Positions 12,517-26,280 of a DNA stretch of 64,000 nucleotides are shown piece by piece. Source of the DNA: Gymnorhina tibicen. Taxonomy: Eukaryota; Chordata; Aves; Passeriformes; Artamidae. Both the position numbers and the translations under genes were made by a program. Each line of letters begins with the position of its first letter. Within the stretch, counting starts at the first letter, position 1. The notes below the pieces were generated by a model. It saw nothing but the letters and a program-made list of their open reading frames with translations, had not been told where the DNA came from and did no database searches. The DNA is taken from contig VXAZ01002369.1 in assembly GCA_013399875.1 (NCBI GenBank), positions 1,075,459-1,139,458 of the forward strand, in the 5' to 3' direction.

Positions 12517-15500
12517 CTAAAAGTGAATTAACTTAACCATCACCAAGGCTTATTGTCTGATGTTTCTCATTCCAAAGTCAGGGTATTTATATTTACAGAA
12601 CCAAGTAGTAGAAAGTAGCTCCTTTGCCGCCTCCTCCAACACCGTACACACCAAGTAAAAATTAAGCTTTGTAAAGACAAAAATATGAGTTATGCACCAA
12701 ATTCAGTCAGTTGGAGCTTAGTCTCTAACTGCCTTTTGACACCCTGAATCTTCATTTATTTCTAAAACTCATAGGTCATTTCAAGGTTCAGAAAGAGGAA
12801 ATCCAATTTATGGCAAGTTACATCTTCTGTCAATGAGATTACTACAGTCAAAGATCCCTAGGGCTGACCATGCCCTGCCAGAAAGCCTACAGGAGACTAT
12901 TATTAATTCCCTTTAGGTACAAAATGAAGATCCACCTTATGAATTAAGATAAAAGTAACAAATATTACACTATTGCAAGTAGAAGCGGTACTACAAGTCC
13001 ATTGCAAAAGCAGTGTAAATGTACAAAGCAGAAAGGCTGTGTTTAAAACTTGCCATCTGAGCAAAGGGGCTATCTCTGCTCAGAAAATAAATTCATCATT
13101 TTCCAATCTAAGGAACAACTATGCATTACCCAAGGTGAATTCACTTCCTCAAGTAAGAGCTTTTGCTCTGCAGGATCAAAAGTTCAGTACCAAAAAAGAG
13201 CAGACTTGGAAGGGCAGATGATCACACCAGCCTCTATTGTAATCCTATGAATGACTAACTTCATCCCCAAACAGTACTCAATTCCCAAGCAGGTACACTT
13301 CTAATAATGCTCTTCACGAGCCATCCTTGAGAAGTGGCAATAACAAACCCTGAGTGCCAGTAGGCTGCCCAGCTGCACTGACCTACAAACACATTACTGT
13401 CAAGAGCACAGAGCTGTGCTAGGCAATATGCTATCCTTCAGCCACGGACAGTGGGACCACAGCTGCCTGGTGACGCAGCCAGAACAACTGCTCAGCTGTC
13501 AAAACTAGTGAATATTTCAGGTCTTAGTAGACTTTTTGCTAATCTGTACTACCTGGCTGAATATGTCTTCAAAATGCTAGCTTGGCAACTGCTTTCTCCT
13601 TTAGCATTCATCATACCTGCAGAGGTCAGCCTGATTATATTTACCTCTGAAACTGCTCTGAAGACTTCAGCACAAGACCAAGTTCAGATTCCAGATCCAA
13701 CACATTCAGGAAATCTTCTGGATTAATAACACGGGTTTTTGCTTCTCTTTTATTATGAAATGGTGAGATAACAGAGCTGTTCTATCCTTTTCACACAAGC
13801 TGAAAGTCAACAACTGTCCAAAATCACTAGAGCCTCTTCTCAAAACCCTCAATGGATTTGAGTGCTTTCACACTGCTGGAGGCAAAACACCTGGGCCTTT
13901 TTTACCAGGGTTAGTATCTGAGGAAGACAGTCTTGGAGCAAACCAATCACTTCTTGAATACTGTATTTCTCCTTCCCAACCCCCTCCATCTTTTTAACCC
14001 CTCTCTTACTGGAACTAACCTTAAAATTCTGCTTTGGACACTGGACAAACACTTTAAAAACTAAGAAAAATGGGAAGGAAAGAAGCCTGACAGATAGAGC
14101 CTCCAAGCTCGTAAGTCTAACTACATTAGGAAAACAGGCCAAAATCATGAAATTATGATTATTTTTAAAATATTTAGGTTCTGAAAATTTTCGATCTGCC
14201 TCTTCTATACAGAATAACACTTTTGAAATGGAGGCTGGCTGGCCATAACTGAAAGTTGGTTAAATTTGATATCTGCATAAAACATATCTCGGCAAGTAGG
14301 TTATAACAACTTTTTTAAAAAAAGACATGGACCTTGGCAGATTTCCTGCCTTTCTTACACTCATTTCTTCCAGTACTTCCCACATTGTGAAATAACTCTT
14401 AATGCTATAAAGACAGTGCAGACTGTAAAAATTGGTCCTAGTGGTTCCAATGGGAGTAGCGTGGTCAGAATTTGGCATTCAACAAAGTTTCCATTTCTAC
14501 ATAGGTTTCATTTATTTTTCAGTTTAAAAATAAGACCATATTTTGGCACGTAGCTAGAGCTGCTCCTGCAACTCAAAAGAAATAACACTGCTGGCAAGCC
14601 TCAAAGCTGTTCCAAGACAAAAAAACTGTGTTGGCAGAACTTTTCCTAAAAGTTCTTTTTGACTAGAGGCAGAATTCAACACCAGCATAAATGGAGAAAC
14701 TTCAGTGAAAACAGTTATGTTACACATTAAGTTTATATAATGCAAATATATTTAGCTGACATGGAATTTAAATTCTGTTGAACCAATTCTGTTTACCTTC
14801 TACATGTACATAATAACTTAGCATCAAATTCTATAATCATTCTTCTGTGAATACTGTTTTTCCTCCTACATAAATGGTACTGTGCTATTTACAAAGTACC
14901 ACAACCATGCCACACATTTTTTCAACGTAAGAGTTATCCAATTAGGATGTGGTGAAATTAAAGCTGCAAGATCTATATTCCTGCATTAATTACAGGCACA
15001 GAAGAAAATAACATAAATCTGACATTTCACAACTTCTGAGGGTTTGATTTTGCAACCTACTTTCTAAAATACCTTTTTTGCACGTCATACCCAAGGGTTT
15101 TTTTAGAGCATGAATACAGTTAACCAATGTGCAGCGGTGCTTCACCAACACAGGTCACAGCAAGATTTGACTCTCAACTCCACTATAGCACAGACAACAA
15201 CGAAAGCATTCAAATACCTAGACAAAGATGCCCATGCCCTCGGATATCCAAAATAAGCTGGATGATGGATGGGACAAAGTATTTACAAGGAAACTGCACT
15301 ATTTTAAATCAGCTGTTGAAAAAAACTGAATTGAGTTCTTCTTGCCAGAGAGAGGGAGAAAGTTACATGACAGTGGTATCAGACTGCTGAGGTAAGCTAT
15401 GAGTTTGAGGGAAGGGTCACAGTAAGGCCCTCTTTTTTACCTCCTGCCTGGGAGATGCAGATTGTTCTGGCTGTGACCAGAGACTGAGCAACAGGAACAT

Positions 15501-16129
15501 TAAATCAGACTTCAACAGTTAAGTGGAAGCATGGTAACTAAAACCTAGCACTTTGAAAAGGCTACTATTCCTTCCCTCTTCAGTGGTTGTGTGATCCCAG
15601 CTTTGCAAAGCTCACAATTTTGTCAAGGTGACCCCTTTTTCCTAAGGGACACAGGTTAGAAAAGATAACCTGATTTCTAAATTTCCGTATCTTAACAGAT
15701 TTCAACACAATTTCATTGATTTAGAAAAGAAAGGGTAATTTTCATTGTTCGAGAATTATTATCTTCCCAAATATCGAGACCTGCTACAAAGGAGGTGAGA
15801 GATCCTCTTGAAGAAAAAGCAATACAAAGCTTAATTACGTAGGTATTTCTAAAGCCAAGTTCTAAGCACAGCTTGCTTACCCTACCCTAAATACAGCTGA
15901 CTTAACTCTAAATACAGTTAGTTGAGTATTGCATTGAAAATCTTTGGTGTTTTGCCTCTTTTTGTCAAACTGTGCCTTTTTTTTACATTTTCTTATACTG
16001 TCACTGAAGAAAAAAAATGACAAAGAAATGTAGACTGAATTTATTTACCTTCAGATTCTTAAGAACTTGTATCCAATGTACCACAACTCGTGAACTGCTT
16101 CAAATAATTCAACTAAGCACACGAAGTAG
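12517..16129. other. No gene seen; intron-like
   Basis: AT-rich DNA with no repeat end or RNA gene. Minus-strand donor-like sites occur near 13613 and 13646 (CAG before GTATGA, GAG before GTAAAT), but I could not pair them with convincing acceptors. Confidence 0.45.
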
Positions 16130-16173
16130 GGGACTTTTAAAGGTCCCTTCCAACCCAAACTATCCTATGATTT
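16130..16173 (+). mobile_element. Short CR1 3' terminus
   Basis: Only the last 44 bases or so of a CR1 element remain: GACTTTTAAAGGTCCCTTCC, then AACCCAAACTATCCTATGATT. This is the standard avian CR1 end with one changed base in the terminal octamer. It is an extremely 5'-truncated insertion. Confidence 0.85.
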
Positions 16174-17861
16174 GCAACACTTGATTGTAGAAGTGACTCT
16201 GCATACATGTAAGGTATCTTTTCAATAAAATATACCACTTTAGATGTCCATTGACTTAAAAAAATTCAACAAATAAAAAGAAAAATAAGAGGTGATGCTT
16301 ATGTTCAGACCCCAAATCAATGCAGTTAATTTGACCACCAATATAATTAATACAATGACCAGATAAGTAGATTTAGAACTCCAATTAAACTTAATATGCA
16401 GTCACTTTAGGTCTGAAATTCCAACCAGCACTCTCAAGGAGAATAAATTACAAAAAATTTTCAGCGTAGTGTGCCTAACAATTGGTGTCACAAAAATCAT
16501 CAGATCTTCAGAAATTTAAGGCCAATTTGCCACCAAGTATATGAAAACACATTAATCATCTTTTTATTTCAACTGTAGAAATAATGTACTACAGGTGTTT
16601 CAGAAAGACGACTTTGATTTTCAGTAAGTGGTCTCTTTCTTTCCATACATTAGCAAGTCTAACAGAGGCACATTTTTATTTAGGCTAAATCATGCCTTAT
16701 GGGACACACTTAGGAGGAGGAAAGGAGGACATGCAACTGGCATTTGAGACATATTGCCAGTGCAAAGCTGCCAAAAGCACACAGCAGGGAGCATGTTTTG
16801 GCTATCATGAGCAGAATAAGCATGCACTCCTTAACCACTGCCAGCTGGCATTTGTTTCCAAATACAGAATGCTCGCTAGGCAGTTTGGAGACTGGACATA
16901 CTCCTAACCTTAACTATGCTCCCATAAAAACGCGATGCTGAGATACCTCACTAACCATGCCTGTCTCCTAGCTGACTGCCAAATGAGGAAGACTGAATGA
17001 CACAGAAAAAGGATACATTTCTCCCTATGCACCAAAAAGTACTTGAAGTATATCCTAACATACTCTAGTGCTTACAGCAAAAGAGATTTTAAGACTGTTG
17101 GAAGAAAATTCTGCCAGCACCTCAAAAAGCAGAAACACTGTCGCTCTCTCTTGTGCATAGATAGAAAAAGTGAAATCCAGAGACCCAGAGTACCAAGAAA
17201 ACATAGCAATGTATAGAAAGAATGGCTGGCACTGTGATTATAAACTATACTATCATGTTCAATACAACCTCTAGCACTCCTCACAACAGACGCTCCCTGC
17301 TTTATGTGCTGGGGCAGATTTGTGGGTAGAAGATTAATGTCCCCCTCCATCTGTTAATGACTATATAGGTCCCCTGGGCTTTGCACCAAGGGTAGTTTGC
17401 CCTTAGGATGAAACAAGAAATGGGAATTTGTGTTTGTTACTACATGCGCTTACTATTTCCAGCAACACTACCAATTGCTAGATTTGTCTTATTTCAACTT
17501 TACCTACCAAAAACATATTTTATCAGGGTAGTTCAACTGTGATTCCAAGTAGATTTTCAAAGAGATCAGTTAAAAGGAGAACAAACCAACAGGGGGGCAC
17601 TTTTCACTTTCAAAGTGCTTTCCTAACACACACAGCCTGCACTGGTATTTGCCCTGTAAGTGCTCTATTCATTAACTTTTCACTACAGTTTCAAAGTGAC
17701 TCCACTTTTTGGATTTCCCTTTCTCTGTCACTGATAGCCTGCTGTCATGGACCAAGCAACTCGGAAGGAAGAAATGTACCAGAGACTGCTATGCAAAGAA
17801 GAGGGCACTAATTAAAGTCTTCATTTCCTTCAGGGGGTTCTGTGAGTGGATTTAAACTTAC
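16174..17861. other. No gene seen; intron-like
   Basis: AT-rich unique DNA. The frame at 16692-16907 has no splice support and is CpG-poor like its surroundings. No RNA gene or repeat was recognised. Confidence 0.45.
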
Positions 17862-17884
17862 CCGTGTTAACTGTACCTTTGCTC
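17862..17884 (-). other. Candidate 23-base microexon, minus strand
   Basis: A strong acceptor (TGCCTCCAGTTCTCAG on the minus strand) and a strong donor (CGG before GTAAGT) flank only 23 bases. Two of the three frames are open (SKGTVNT or AKVQLTR). The segment carries a CpG. Both splice sites are better than most others in the window. At this length it could be a real microexon or a chance pairing. Confidence 0.22.
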
Positions 17885-20604
17885 CTGAGAACTGGAGGCA
17901 AGTCAGAGGGAGTTTGACACCAGTCTTCGTGGACCTAAGCCAATTTGATATCCTGGAAGAATACAGGGAAAGAGCAGTTATAAAGTGAAGTTCTGAAGGA
18001 ATGAGGCACAGTCACCACCAGAACAATGACACTCAGGGCAAACTCAGAGCACATCTTAATGGTATCTCCAATATCCACAAATAAGAAATCAAAACCAGAG
18101 TGCTGCTTCACTAAAGTCTCTGAATATGGTGTCTCAGGTTCATTACATGCTTCCTTTCTTCCTTTTTCCCACCCCTATCAATTGCAACACTGATCTCAAT
18201 TCCATCTCAAGGAAGCAACAGTTTTCCCTGCCAAAATTCCCAGTGAGCACCCAAGGGAATTCCAGGGCCAGTCAACCATGTTTACATTAACACCAAGCAT
18301 ATTCATTTAACTTCTCCCAGTTTACTCAGCTTAACTTTGGAAAAAGCTGGAACACCTTTGCAGCTGAACCATCAACACAAGAAAATCCTTGGGAAATGTG
18401 ATTTCAGTACATGACCTCTACCAATCCTTTTGATCCAAGTGGGCACTGTTTCTGTCAAACCATTCCTGCGCAACAAGAAAAGCAGGACAAGACAGTAGCC
18501 AGGAGGGGAAAAGAAAGAAAAATGAAAAAGGAATTGCTCCATACTGTCCTTCAATTTCAGCAGAGAATTTCCCGGTCTCAAACACCACCAGAGTCAAGAA
18601 ACTGCAGCCACAAAAGAATTTTTTCCCTCTATATCAGCAGCACTACAAAACAATGAGTGTTGAACTAACAAAGTGCTCTGCCTGTCAAGGCCTTAATACT
18701 CATAATATTACTCTGAAAACACTTCTCTACTGGGTTCCCAAATAAGGAAATACTCTACATGAAAGATACACACTTAATATTGTTAAAATTAATTGTAAAA
18801 CCAACCAAAAAACACCAGCCTGATTTGTATATATTTTGTTTCTGTATCACAATCTTGTTAGAATGAACAGAGCTGCTCCCAGATTTCTCATCTGAATCTA
18901 GTGATATTTGGCCTTCTTCTTATGCTTCCTCAACAAGGCATGCATTTCACCTTTCATTTGAAAATTAAAGAAATCATCTTTTCCTTTAGTCTGTGTACAA
19001 TGCAGGAAAACACATTCTGAGTATGATTTAAATACACAGCAGGTAAAAGGGATTCAAATGTGCCAATATCTCCTGATTAAGTCATTTTCAGGTCCTTTTG
19101 GAAGTCTGACTTAAAGCTGAAAAGCTTGACACTCAATGCTAAAAAAATAATAAAGAACACACAGTTAAGAATATTAAAAACAAAAGCAGGACTCAAGGAA
19201 GGTAAGGGACAGAGCAAAGAGCTGCGGTCTCCCTTCCCTGTAGAGAGCAGAAGATAGTGTATCTCCCGACTGATACTCCTTTGAGCAACAGCTTGCTCTC
19301 CTTAATGTGCCTCTTCAATTGCCATCTTGTGGCCCGCACAGCTAGGCAGCCCCTGGAGAGAAAAGCCACTGAAGTCTGTGCATCCTACGGAGCACTGACT
19401 GCAATCATTCAAGCTTTTATACAAGCCCCTTGTACCTCTGCAGAAAGGCCACACTCAATCTGGCCTCCAGAGAAAACACAGCAGCCTAGATTGATAACAT
19501 CTACTTACACTGCTGCTGATTAGACATATACTGTCTCCGACAGTCTTTCTGAAAAGCTGAACAAGAGTCTTAACTTTTAAGCCTGAGCCAGTGCTAGCAT
19601 ATCTAACTCAAGTACTGGTAAAACACATTTAATGTCAATTGCAAAAAAAACCCAAACATATCTGTTTGGGGGAAGCGCAGGGGAGTTACTGTTGCTTATT
19701 TGTGGAGAAGAAGGGAGGAATGTATCATGTCTGCACACAAACATAGACAGATGTGTGTCTCACACATGGGTACAGGGTAACAAATATAACTTGTTCTCCA
19801 CAACAGAATTTTTCACTTTGAACATATAGACATCAATATATAAAGTTCATGTTATTTCTGTGAGACACCTTTGGAATGAATAATACTGGCAGGATTACAA
19901 TTCATGTAACATAGATTATTTGGTCATCACTAAATCAAGGACAAATTGAAGTCTGAAGGCCAAATCCGTGAGGATTTCTGGTGACATCACTAAGACCTCA
20001 CAAAGATGCTCGAGACAAGTAGTGCTGGTATTTGGCCCATCTTTGCACCACGTTAGTTCTGAGAAATGACTCAAAAAACAAATGGTCAAATGTGATGCCA
20101 CAACTAACAACAGTGAGCAACTCCATCAACGGAGAGTACTCTCATCACAGCAGGAACAAAGGACATGTCAACAATCTTAGAGAGCTTCAGTAGCCACTCC
20201 ATCAGAAAAAAAAAGACAGGCAACAAAACAAACACTTATTTTTATCAAAGTAATTTCAAATTATGTATTATATACCTTCCCAGATTTGTGAAGAACTCAC
20301 CAACAGCACCCATAGCCAAGTCCAGCAAAGACTACCACTTGATATGTGTCACATTTATTTGTCAGAGCTATTCTCAACACACAACAGCAAGACTGTGACT
20401 AGTCACGGCAGCAGCACAGGGCTGAAGCACTTTGCCTTACAGTTTAAACTTGTTCCTTTGCACGTGCTGTTTATCCATTTTTATTCTAAATTATCTTGGC
20501 CATGAGTACGTCGCAAAGGGCTCCTCTGATCCCACAAACAACTTTCCTCCTAAGAACATAATTTTAGCATAAGTCTTACAATACTATTTTCTCTGCAGGA
20601 AATC
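17885..20604. other. No gene seen; intron-like
   Basis: No recognisable repeat end or RNA gene. A minus-strand donor near 20298-20299 (TTG before GTGAGT) is strong and follows a frame reading VVFAGLGYGCCW, but no good acceptor precedes it. Confidence 0.45.
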
Positions 20605-21038
20605 TTACAGAATCAGAATAATTTAGGCTGAAAAGGACCTCTAGAGGCCACGTCTTCCAATTCCCAGTCAAAGCAGTGCTGATTTCAAAGTTAGAACAAG
20701 TTGTTCAGAGCTTTGTCAAGTTTCTAAATCTCCAAGGTCAAATCTTACAACCTCTACAGACCTCAGGTCAGAGTTTAACCATTCTGATTGTTAATTTTTT
20801 TTTCCTTATGCCCAGTCAGAATTTCTCCATTTTTATATGTTACAACTGCACCTCATCCTTCCTCTGTACACCTCAGAGAAGAGCACTGCTCTCTGTTCCA
20901 AAACAGCCTGTTAGGAAATGGAAGGCAACAATTCACCTTCATCTTCTAATCTCCAGGCCAGGCAAACTCAGATCCCTCACTGTCTCCCTGTATGCCATGT
21001 ACTCCAGACACCAACTGAAACAAGGTGGCTGCTCCAGG
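20605..21038 (-). mobile_element. Older, diverged CR1 LINE fragment
   Basis: On the + strand the copy starts with ACAGAATCAGAATAATTTAG, continues through TTGTTCAGAGCTTTGTCAAG, TACAACCTCTACAGACC and CCTCAGAGAAGAGCACTGC, and ends near CATGTACTCCAGACACC. The order and content fit a minus-oriented CR1 3' region. Divergence and small deletions are clearly greater than in the copies at 7.7 and 56.9 kb, so it is an older subfamily. The 131-codon + frame across it is not a gene. Confidence 0.85.
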
Positions 21039-24000
21039 TTAAAACTCTTTAAATTATTTATGAAAATGTAACAAAGCCTTTCAAATACTTCACCTTGATC
21101 ATATAGCATGGCTTTACAAGTCCCCTGACACAGACAGGACCATTGGAATCTCACTTTCTGATCCCACAAAAAGTTCTGAGGGCAACCTCAGAGGAGCAGC
21201 ATGAAGGATTCGACAAGATAATGCACTGAGTGGCATCTCAGATCACCTTAACACTCTGGAACAGCACTTCTTTCAGAGTACAAACAAAAAAATATCAACA
21301 TTTAAAGAAAGCTTAATGTGGTTTAGAATGTAGCCATACAGTTTCCTGCAGTTGACCCCAGAAAAATAAAAGATATCTGATGCGTAACTTCCTTTGACTT
21401 TTCTTTGAACTCTAGACAGAAAGCTTTAAAGAGCACATTTTTTTTTATTAATTACTTTTACAATTTTTGTTAAAATTTCCAAATAGTACCTAATGCTAAA
21501 ATATTTGCATGTACCAATTCCATGGGTTAGAACACCCCCTCTTAAAGAAAAACAGTTTCTAATCATTATTTTGAGATAGGGTGCACCGCATCACTTCGAT
21601 GAAATGAGCAGTACCTGCCCCTCGACAGTGTTAATTCCAAAGCACTTGCAGAGAATCTAGACATAGGTCAAAACAGATACAAGAAGAAGGACATGCATGA
21701 AAAAGAAGAACTGTTACCCTCACTGAGCTACTGAGAGCACACTTCTCTGTATGGCAGCACAAAGCATGCCCTCACAGGGGGTCAATCAGGTTTCATTCAG
21801 AGACCCAAGGAATTCAGCCTTCTATACAATTTCATAGGATGTTCCCCATATGCAAGAATGGGTTTAATAAAGATTTTATTTATTATTTATTTAAAGCTTG
21901 TCTGCTATTACTTTGCTACATATTGCTGCCACAGGGAGAAGCTTCTCATATCTGCCTAGATAAGACCTAAAACTTCTGGAATCACGACTGCCAAATGCTC
22001 CAACAATCAGCAGCCCCAGACCTTAAGATTAAGCTGTGCAAGTTCAAAACCTGTCCCCTTAGCAGAGGCAGCAGTTCCACCCAAGAACACAATATGTATT
22101 AACATAGAAAAATAGACATGGAACTATTTATACACACAAACATGTGTATATTCATTTGTGCATACTGTTAGCAGAATTGTGCATATTACACACATACCCC
22201 ATACTATGCACATAACCTCCAGCAATTTAAGAACAGCAGCAAACACCAGAGCCTGCAGTATTCTGCTTTCATGAGAGAAAAGCCACGGCAAACACGCCAG
22301 AGCTGCCGCATGGTGATGGCACCTCTTCAGTGAGCCTGCTGCAACCCTGGAATAGCATGAGCACCAAGCACCACAGTGCCCTCCTCCAACTCCCCACACG
22401 GGATAAGTTGTAGCACTGCATGAGAAGTAAAAGAGAAACTAATGCCCCTCCAGAGAGAGGCCCCTCTCTTGCACCCAGCACAAACACACACATCGGCACA
22501 GGACTCAACTCCCCATCTGAAGCTTTACACATGACCTGGAAAGGTTTTGCCATCACTTGTCTAACGAGAAGAACAAAACCCATTCTGTGTGAAAAGCTTT
22601 TTAATGCCTCCAAGACTGGCACTTTTACATCTCCAGTAAAAGTTTGGGTTTTTATCCCCCCTTCATCCTATCCTCTCCATTTAGCTTTCATAGAGACCAC
22701 CTCCAGAGTGCCATGCTAATTAGCAACAGCTTGCACTCTGTATTAAAACTAAAAATAACCCCCAAAAAAATCTAGTGAAAAGAAAAACTGAATGAGCTCA
22801 TATGCATTTCATCATTTCAGTAATATTGGTGTATTTTAATTATACTTAAATAATTTTAATTCTGATCTGAGCAGCAGACTAGCTATAATTGCTGAAAAAT
22901 AGCTAGGAATTAGACGTGAGATATGGTAGAGTCTATTGCCCTACAGACTTGCTATAAAGTGCTACAAAAACATATATGGCTGTAACCAAAACTAACAATA
23001 ATAAGCTCACTGTGTGGATAAAATACAGAGGTGAACAGTAGAGAAATGTTCAGCTGGTGTAGCAAATAAATCCAAAACCTACAAAGTATTACTCCAACAA
23101 ACTAAATAAATATTTCATAAATGAAGTTCTTTTCACTTTCACTAACATGAGTAGGTCCTAAAAATAAGAAAAAACACACTCCTTATACGTAAATGTCTAT
23201 TCTATAAATTTTCTATATTTTCCTGTATTTCATTTGGCTTTTTCACAATGGGCCTAATTATGTTTTCTTATGTCTGTACTTCCTATATGTTCAGCATTTA
23301 CCAGTCCATCTACCTTGAATACAAACTAAACTATAGGTTACAGAAAATGAGAAGTTCAATGACTCTTCCAGTCTTAAAGATTTCCCAGTACTGTAGCAAA
23401 CAGAATACTGCACATTGGTTTGAGGGAGGGAAATATGATTTAACTGACATTTCATCAGTGTCTTGGGAGTCAAAGATCATCTCCTATAATATTGAATACT
23501 TAATTAGAACACAACATACACATAAGAAAATATTGGACATAATTTTTCCCCAGTATCTTGCCTAAGCTTTAACAATAGTTTGCATTTGCAATATTCACTG
23601 CAGTAGACTCCATTATTATAATTAAGATCAGCTAAGCTGTTACAGGGAATTTCAATAGCTACTGTCTCCTCCTAATAGATAAAAGAGAGAGAGTCAATGA
23701 TATTGAAAGACAACAGATTGAATGCAGATAATTTACAGAGTTCAATACTACAAAATATTACTGAAACAACAGGTTATTAAACCACGCAAGATATTAAAGT
23801 CTCATGCATAAAGTAACTCCTAGCTGAGAAGGGTTAGAAAAACTTCCACCACTACAAAAAGCACTCTGTAACTGCTCATAACAGCTGGATGACAATGGCT
23901 GGACTTTGTATTGTATATCCCACCAAGGAGTGGAAGCTTTTTAAATCATTGTTTGTATCACCTAATAGGGGAATCCCACCCTGGGGTGCAAAATAATGGA

Positions 24001-25588
24001 AAACTAATCTTTGTCTTGAAAATACCTGTATTTCTTGTGTGAAACACCGGTATTACCACAGATCTGGTTGAACCTGCTTGCAACTCTGATTTTACATGCG
24101 TAAATCCACAGAAGTCAACAGGAACTTAGTTTATGCTGCCTACCCACCATATCCATTATCGACAGAAGTGTGAAAATGGATGATCCCTTTCAGGCACACC
24201 TGGCTCAAACTCCTACTGTACACACCTACAGACACTCACAGTTAGGAATTTGCTGCAATAATTCATTTATTTCTACAGAAATGCAGATATGTGAGAACAT
24301 TGAGCCTTCTACACCTCGCCCACCATACAGACCCACTACCCCCAAAGCAAGCTCTGTCAGTAAATCCCTTTTACTACTGACATAGACAAAACTACCTCAG
24401 CAGAAAATGAAAAAGCAGTCCTTGGTGGTGCCACTCTTTCCACGTGGAGAGAACCCAGTTTTCATGTGACAGAGACACTTTACCATACTGCTATTAGGGT
24501 GAATTAGCCGTAAAATGCAAGAGGACTGCAAGACCTCTGCAAGAAGGTGCAAAAGAGATGCAAAGTACCCCAAAGTGCAACCATCTGCGGTGGAGCCACT
24601 TTGCATTCTTCACAAGCACACTTAGTCACACATAATAACAACCCAGGTTGAGGCACTCTCATTTACTAACACTGTGACACTACTATACAAGGACAAATCC
24701 CGCAACCCTTCATCTAGCAAAGCATATTTCGCTGGGAGCTGACCCACATAAAAAGCCGAGGATCAACCTTCTCTGATCATTAAAACAGACACAGACAGAT
24801 GCTGACACATCAAGCTCTTACCCAGAGCTTGGTTCATAAAGGAATGATTTAATTAGTATTTTAAACCAAAACCAACTTTCTTGCTTAAAAAACAAAGCAC
24901 ATGCTAACTCCTGATGCTCTTATTTTAAGAGCAATGTTTTTTTTATTCAGTTTTGCTTCCAACTCTTCCCAAATGACATAACCAGAACTGCAAACAAGTG
25001 ATGTCCACATAGCAACTTCTACCACAATGACACAACTGATCTAAATTTACATTGACACCACTTTACCTTAAATCAGCTTCTCCCACATGCACAGGCTTTT
25101 GCAGTACGCATCCAATTCCTTCAGTCAGCCATAGCATCATATACAATTTACCTATGCTTGCTAAACTTCCTCATGAGAACTCTTCCAAGAGAAAGAGATG
25201 AAGAGCAGTGTCAGAGAATTTCCTTTCCTTCGACTGTTGCTGTACTGTCCTGGTGGGCATCCTTCGGATCCAGCACAGTCCTCGGACAATAATATTTTGT
25301 GCTGCTCCATTAACTACTTTGTTTTCAGAATCCATGCTATTGTTCCCCTCTCTCTTCAAAGCATAAAGTTAGACCGCGTTTATTGCCAGTAATTTAGCCC
25401 TTCGTATTTTGTTACACATAGCTTGCTTAAATGCTATTAAAAGCACGTCTCAGCCAAAGGCAAAATATCAACACTACCCAAAGCAGCAAAATTCTGCCAC
25501 AGATACAAACGACCAAACTGTCACTCTACATACAAAAACAACGTGCCACTAGAAAACATCAGAAATGCATAAAGAGCATCCCTGTTAC
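21039..25588. other. No gene seen; intron-like up to the CpG island
   Basis: AT-rich sequence with marked C over G on the + strand, especially 24600-25560. Around 24040-24125 there are phrases (ATTTTACATGCGTAAATCC, AGAAGTCAACAGGAACT) reminiscent of an old amniote repeat, too decayed to name. A short CA-rich run lies at 25612-25628. No gene is seen. Confidence 0.45.
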
Positions 25589-26094
25589 CTCCTTGCATCA
25601 ACGCCTGTGACACGCACGCACACACACTGCCGAGTCTTCTGTATTTGCTAACCATGGATCACTCGCTGGCAGGCAGCAGAAGGGATCCCGCAGACCCCCA
25701 CACCGCCAGCCTCACTCACCCAGAAGTAATCCCTGCTCCAGCCGCACTGCTCACTGCCACCGCGTCCCAACAATATCCTCCGGCGAGGAGAGGAGCCGCA
25801 AACCTGAACTTTCACTCCCAAAAGGCGCAGAAGAGCCGCGCTGCACGCCTGCCCGGCCGCTGCCCGAGTTACTGGGGCACAGAACTAGCGGGAGGTGAAG
25901 CGCGCAGCCGGCTGAAGGACGGGCACCGCGGCTCTCCCTGCGCAGGAATCTCACTCACAAGGCGCTCATCGCTGGGGCTTTGCTCTCAGACACCGAGCCA
26001 CTCTGCCCAGCAAGCGCTGCCGAGACCCATCGCCTTGTTTTAACCACATCTGTAAACATCAAGTTTTTTGGGGTCTGGGTGGGTTTTTTTTAAT
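25589..26094 (-). other. Inferred first-exon region of the leftward gene
   Basis: On the minus strand three donor-like sites leave the island: TGG before GTGAGTGAG (donor at 25718-25719), CTT before GTGAGTGAG (25957-25958) and GAG before GTAACA (25587-25588). The first two match the donor consensus at all six intronic positions. This suggests a first exon, possibly with alternative ends, starting inside the CpG island. The right limit is uncertain because no start site can be seen. The + strand frame from an ATG at 25654 with strong context (ACCATGG) runs 129 codons but is probably a by-product of few stops in GC-rich DNA. Confidence 0.35.
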
Positions 26095-26106
26095 TTTCCG
26101 CCAAAA
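26094..26106. promoter_or_regulatory. E2F-like near-palindrome
   Basis: TTTTCCGCCAAAA differs by one base from the E2F pattern TTTSSCGCCAAA. It sits at the left shoulder of the CpG-island core, where promoter E2F sites are common. This is a sequence match only. Confidence 0.35.
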
Positions 26107-26280
26107 CAGCTCCTCATTCAGGCCAACGCCGCCCAGCAGGAGAGCAGCCGCAGCGGCGGAGAGGGTGCCGAGCTGACAGGGTCCCGAGCACAGCCCGGCG
26201 CTCCATGTTTCCAAACCAGCACCCGACGCGCCTCGGGCGCGCTTTTGTCTGTGGAGGAGAAGGCACGGAGCGCCCGGGCG

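Larger units (their letters stand above)
1..25719 (-). other. Inferred leftward transcription unit, mostly intron
   Basis: This stretch shows no recognisable gene but a consistent strand bias. In twelve hand-counted 60-base lines the + strand has 165 C to 100 G and 235 A to 220 T, so the minus strand is G-rich. Vertebrate introns usually show G over C and T over A on the transcribed (sense) strand, so leftward transcription is inferred. Strong minus-strand donors at 25587-25588, 25718-25719 and 25957-25958, at the edge of the CpG island, fit a first exon there. The gene is unidentified. A replication-strand bias could give the same pattern. Confidence 0.5.

Noticed and set aside
20676..21071. 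131-codon plus-strand frame
   Set aside because: It lies in the old CR1 fragment and does not follow its coding strand.
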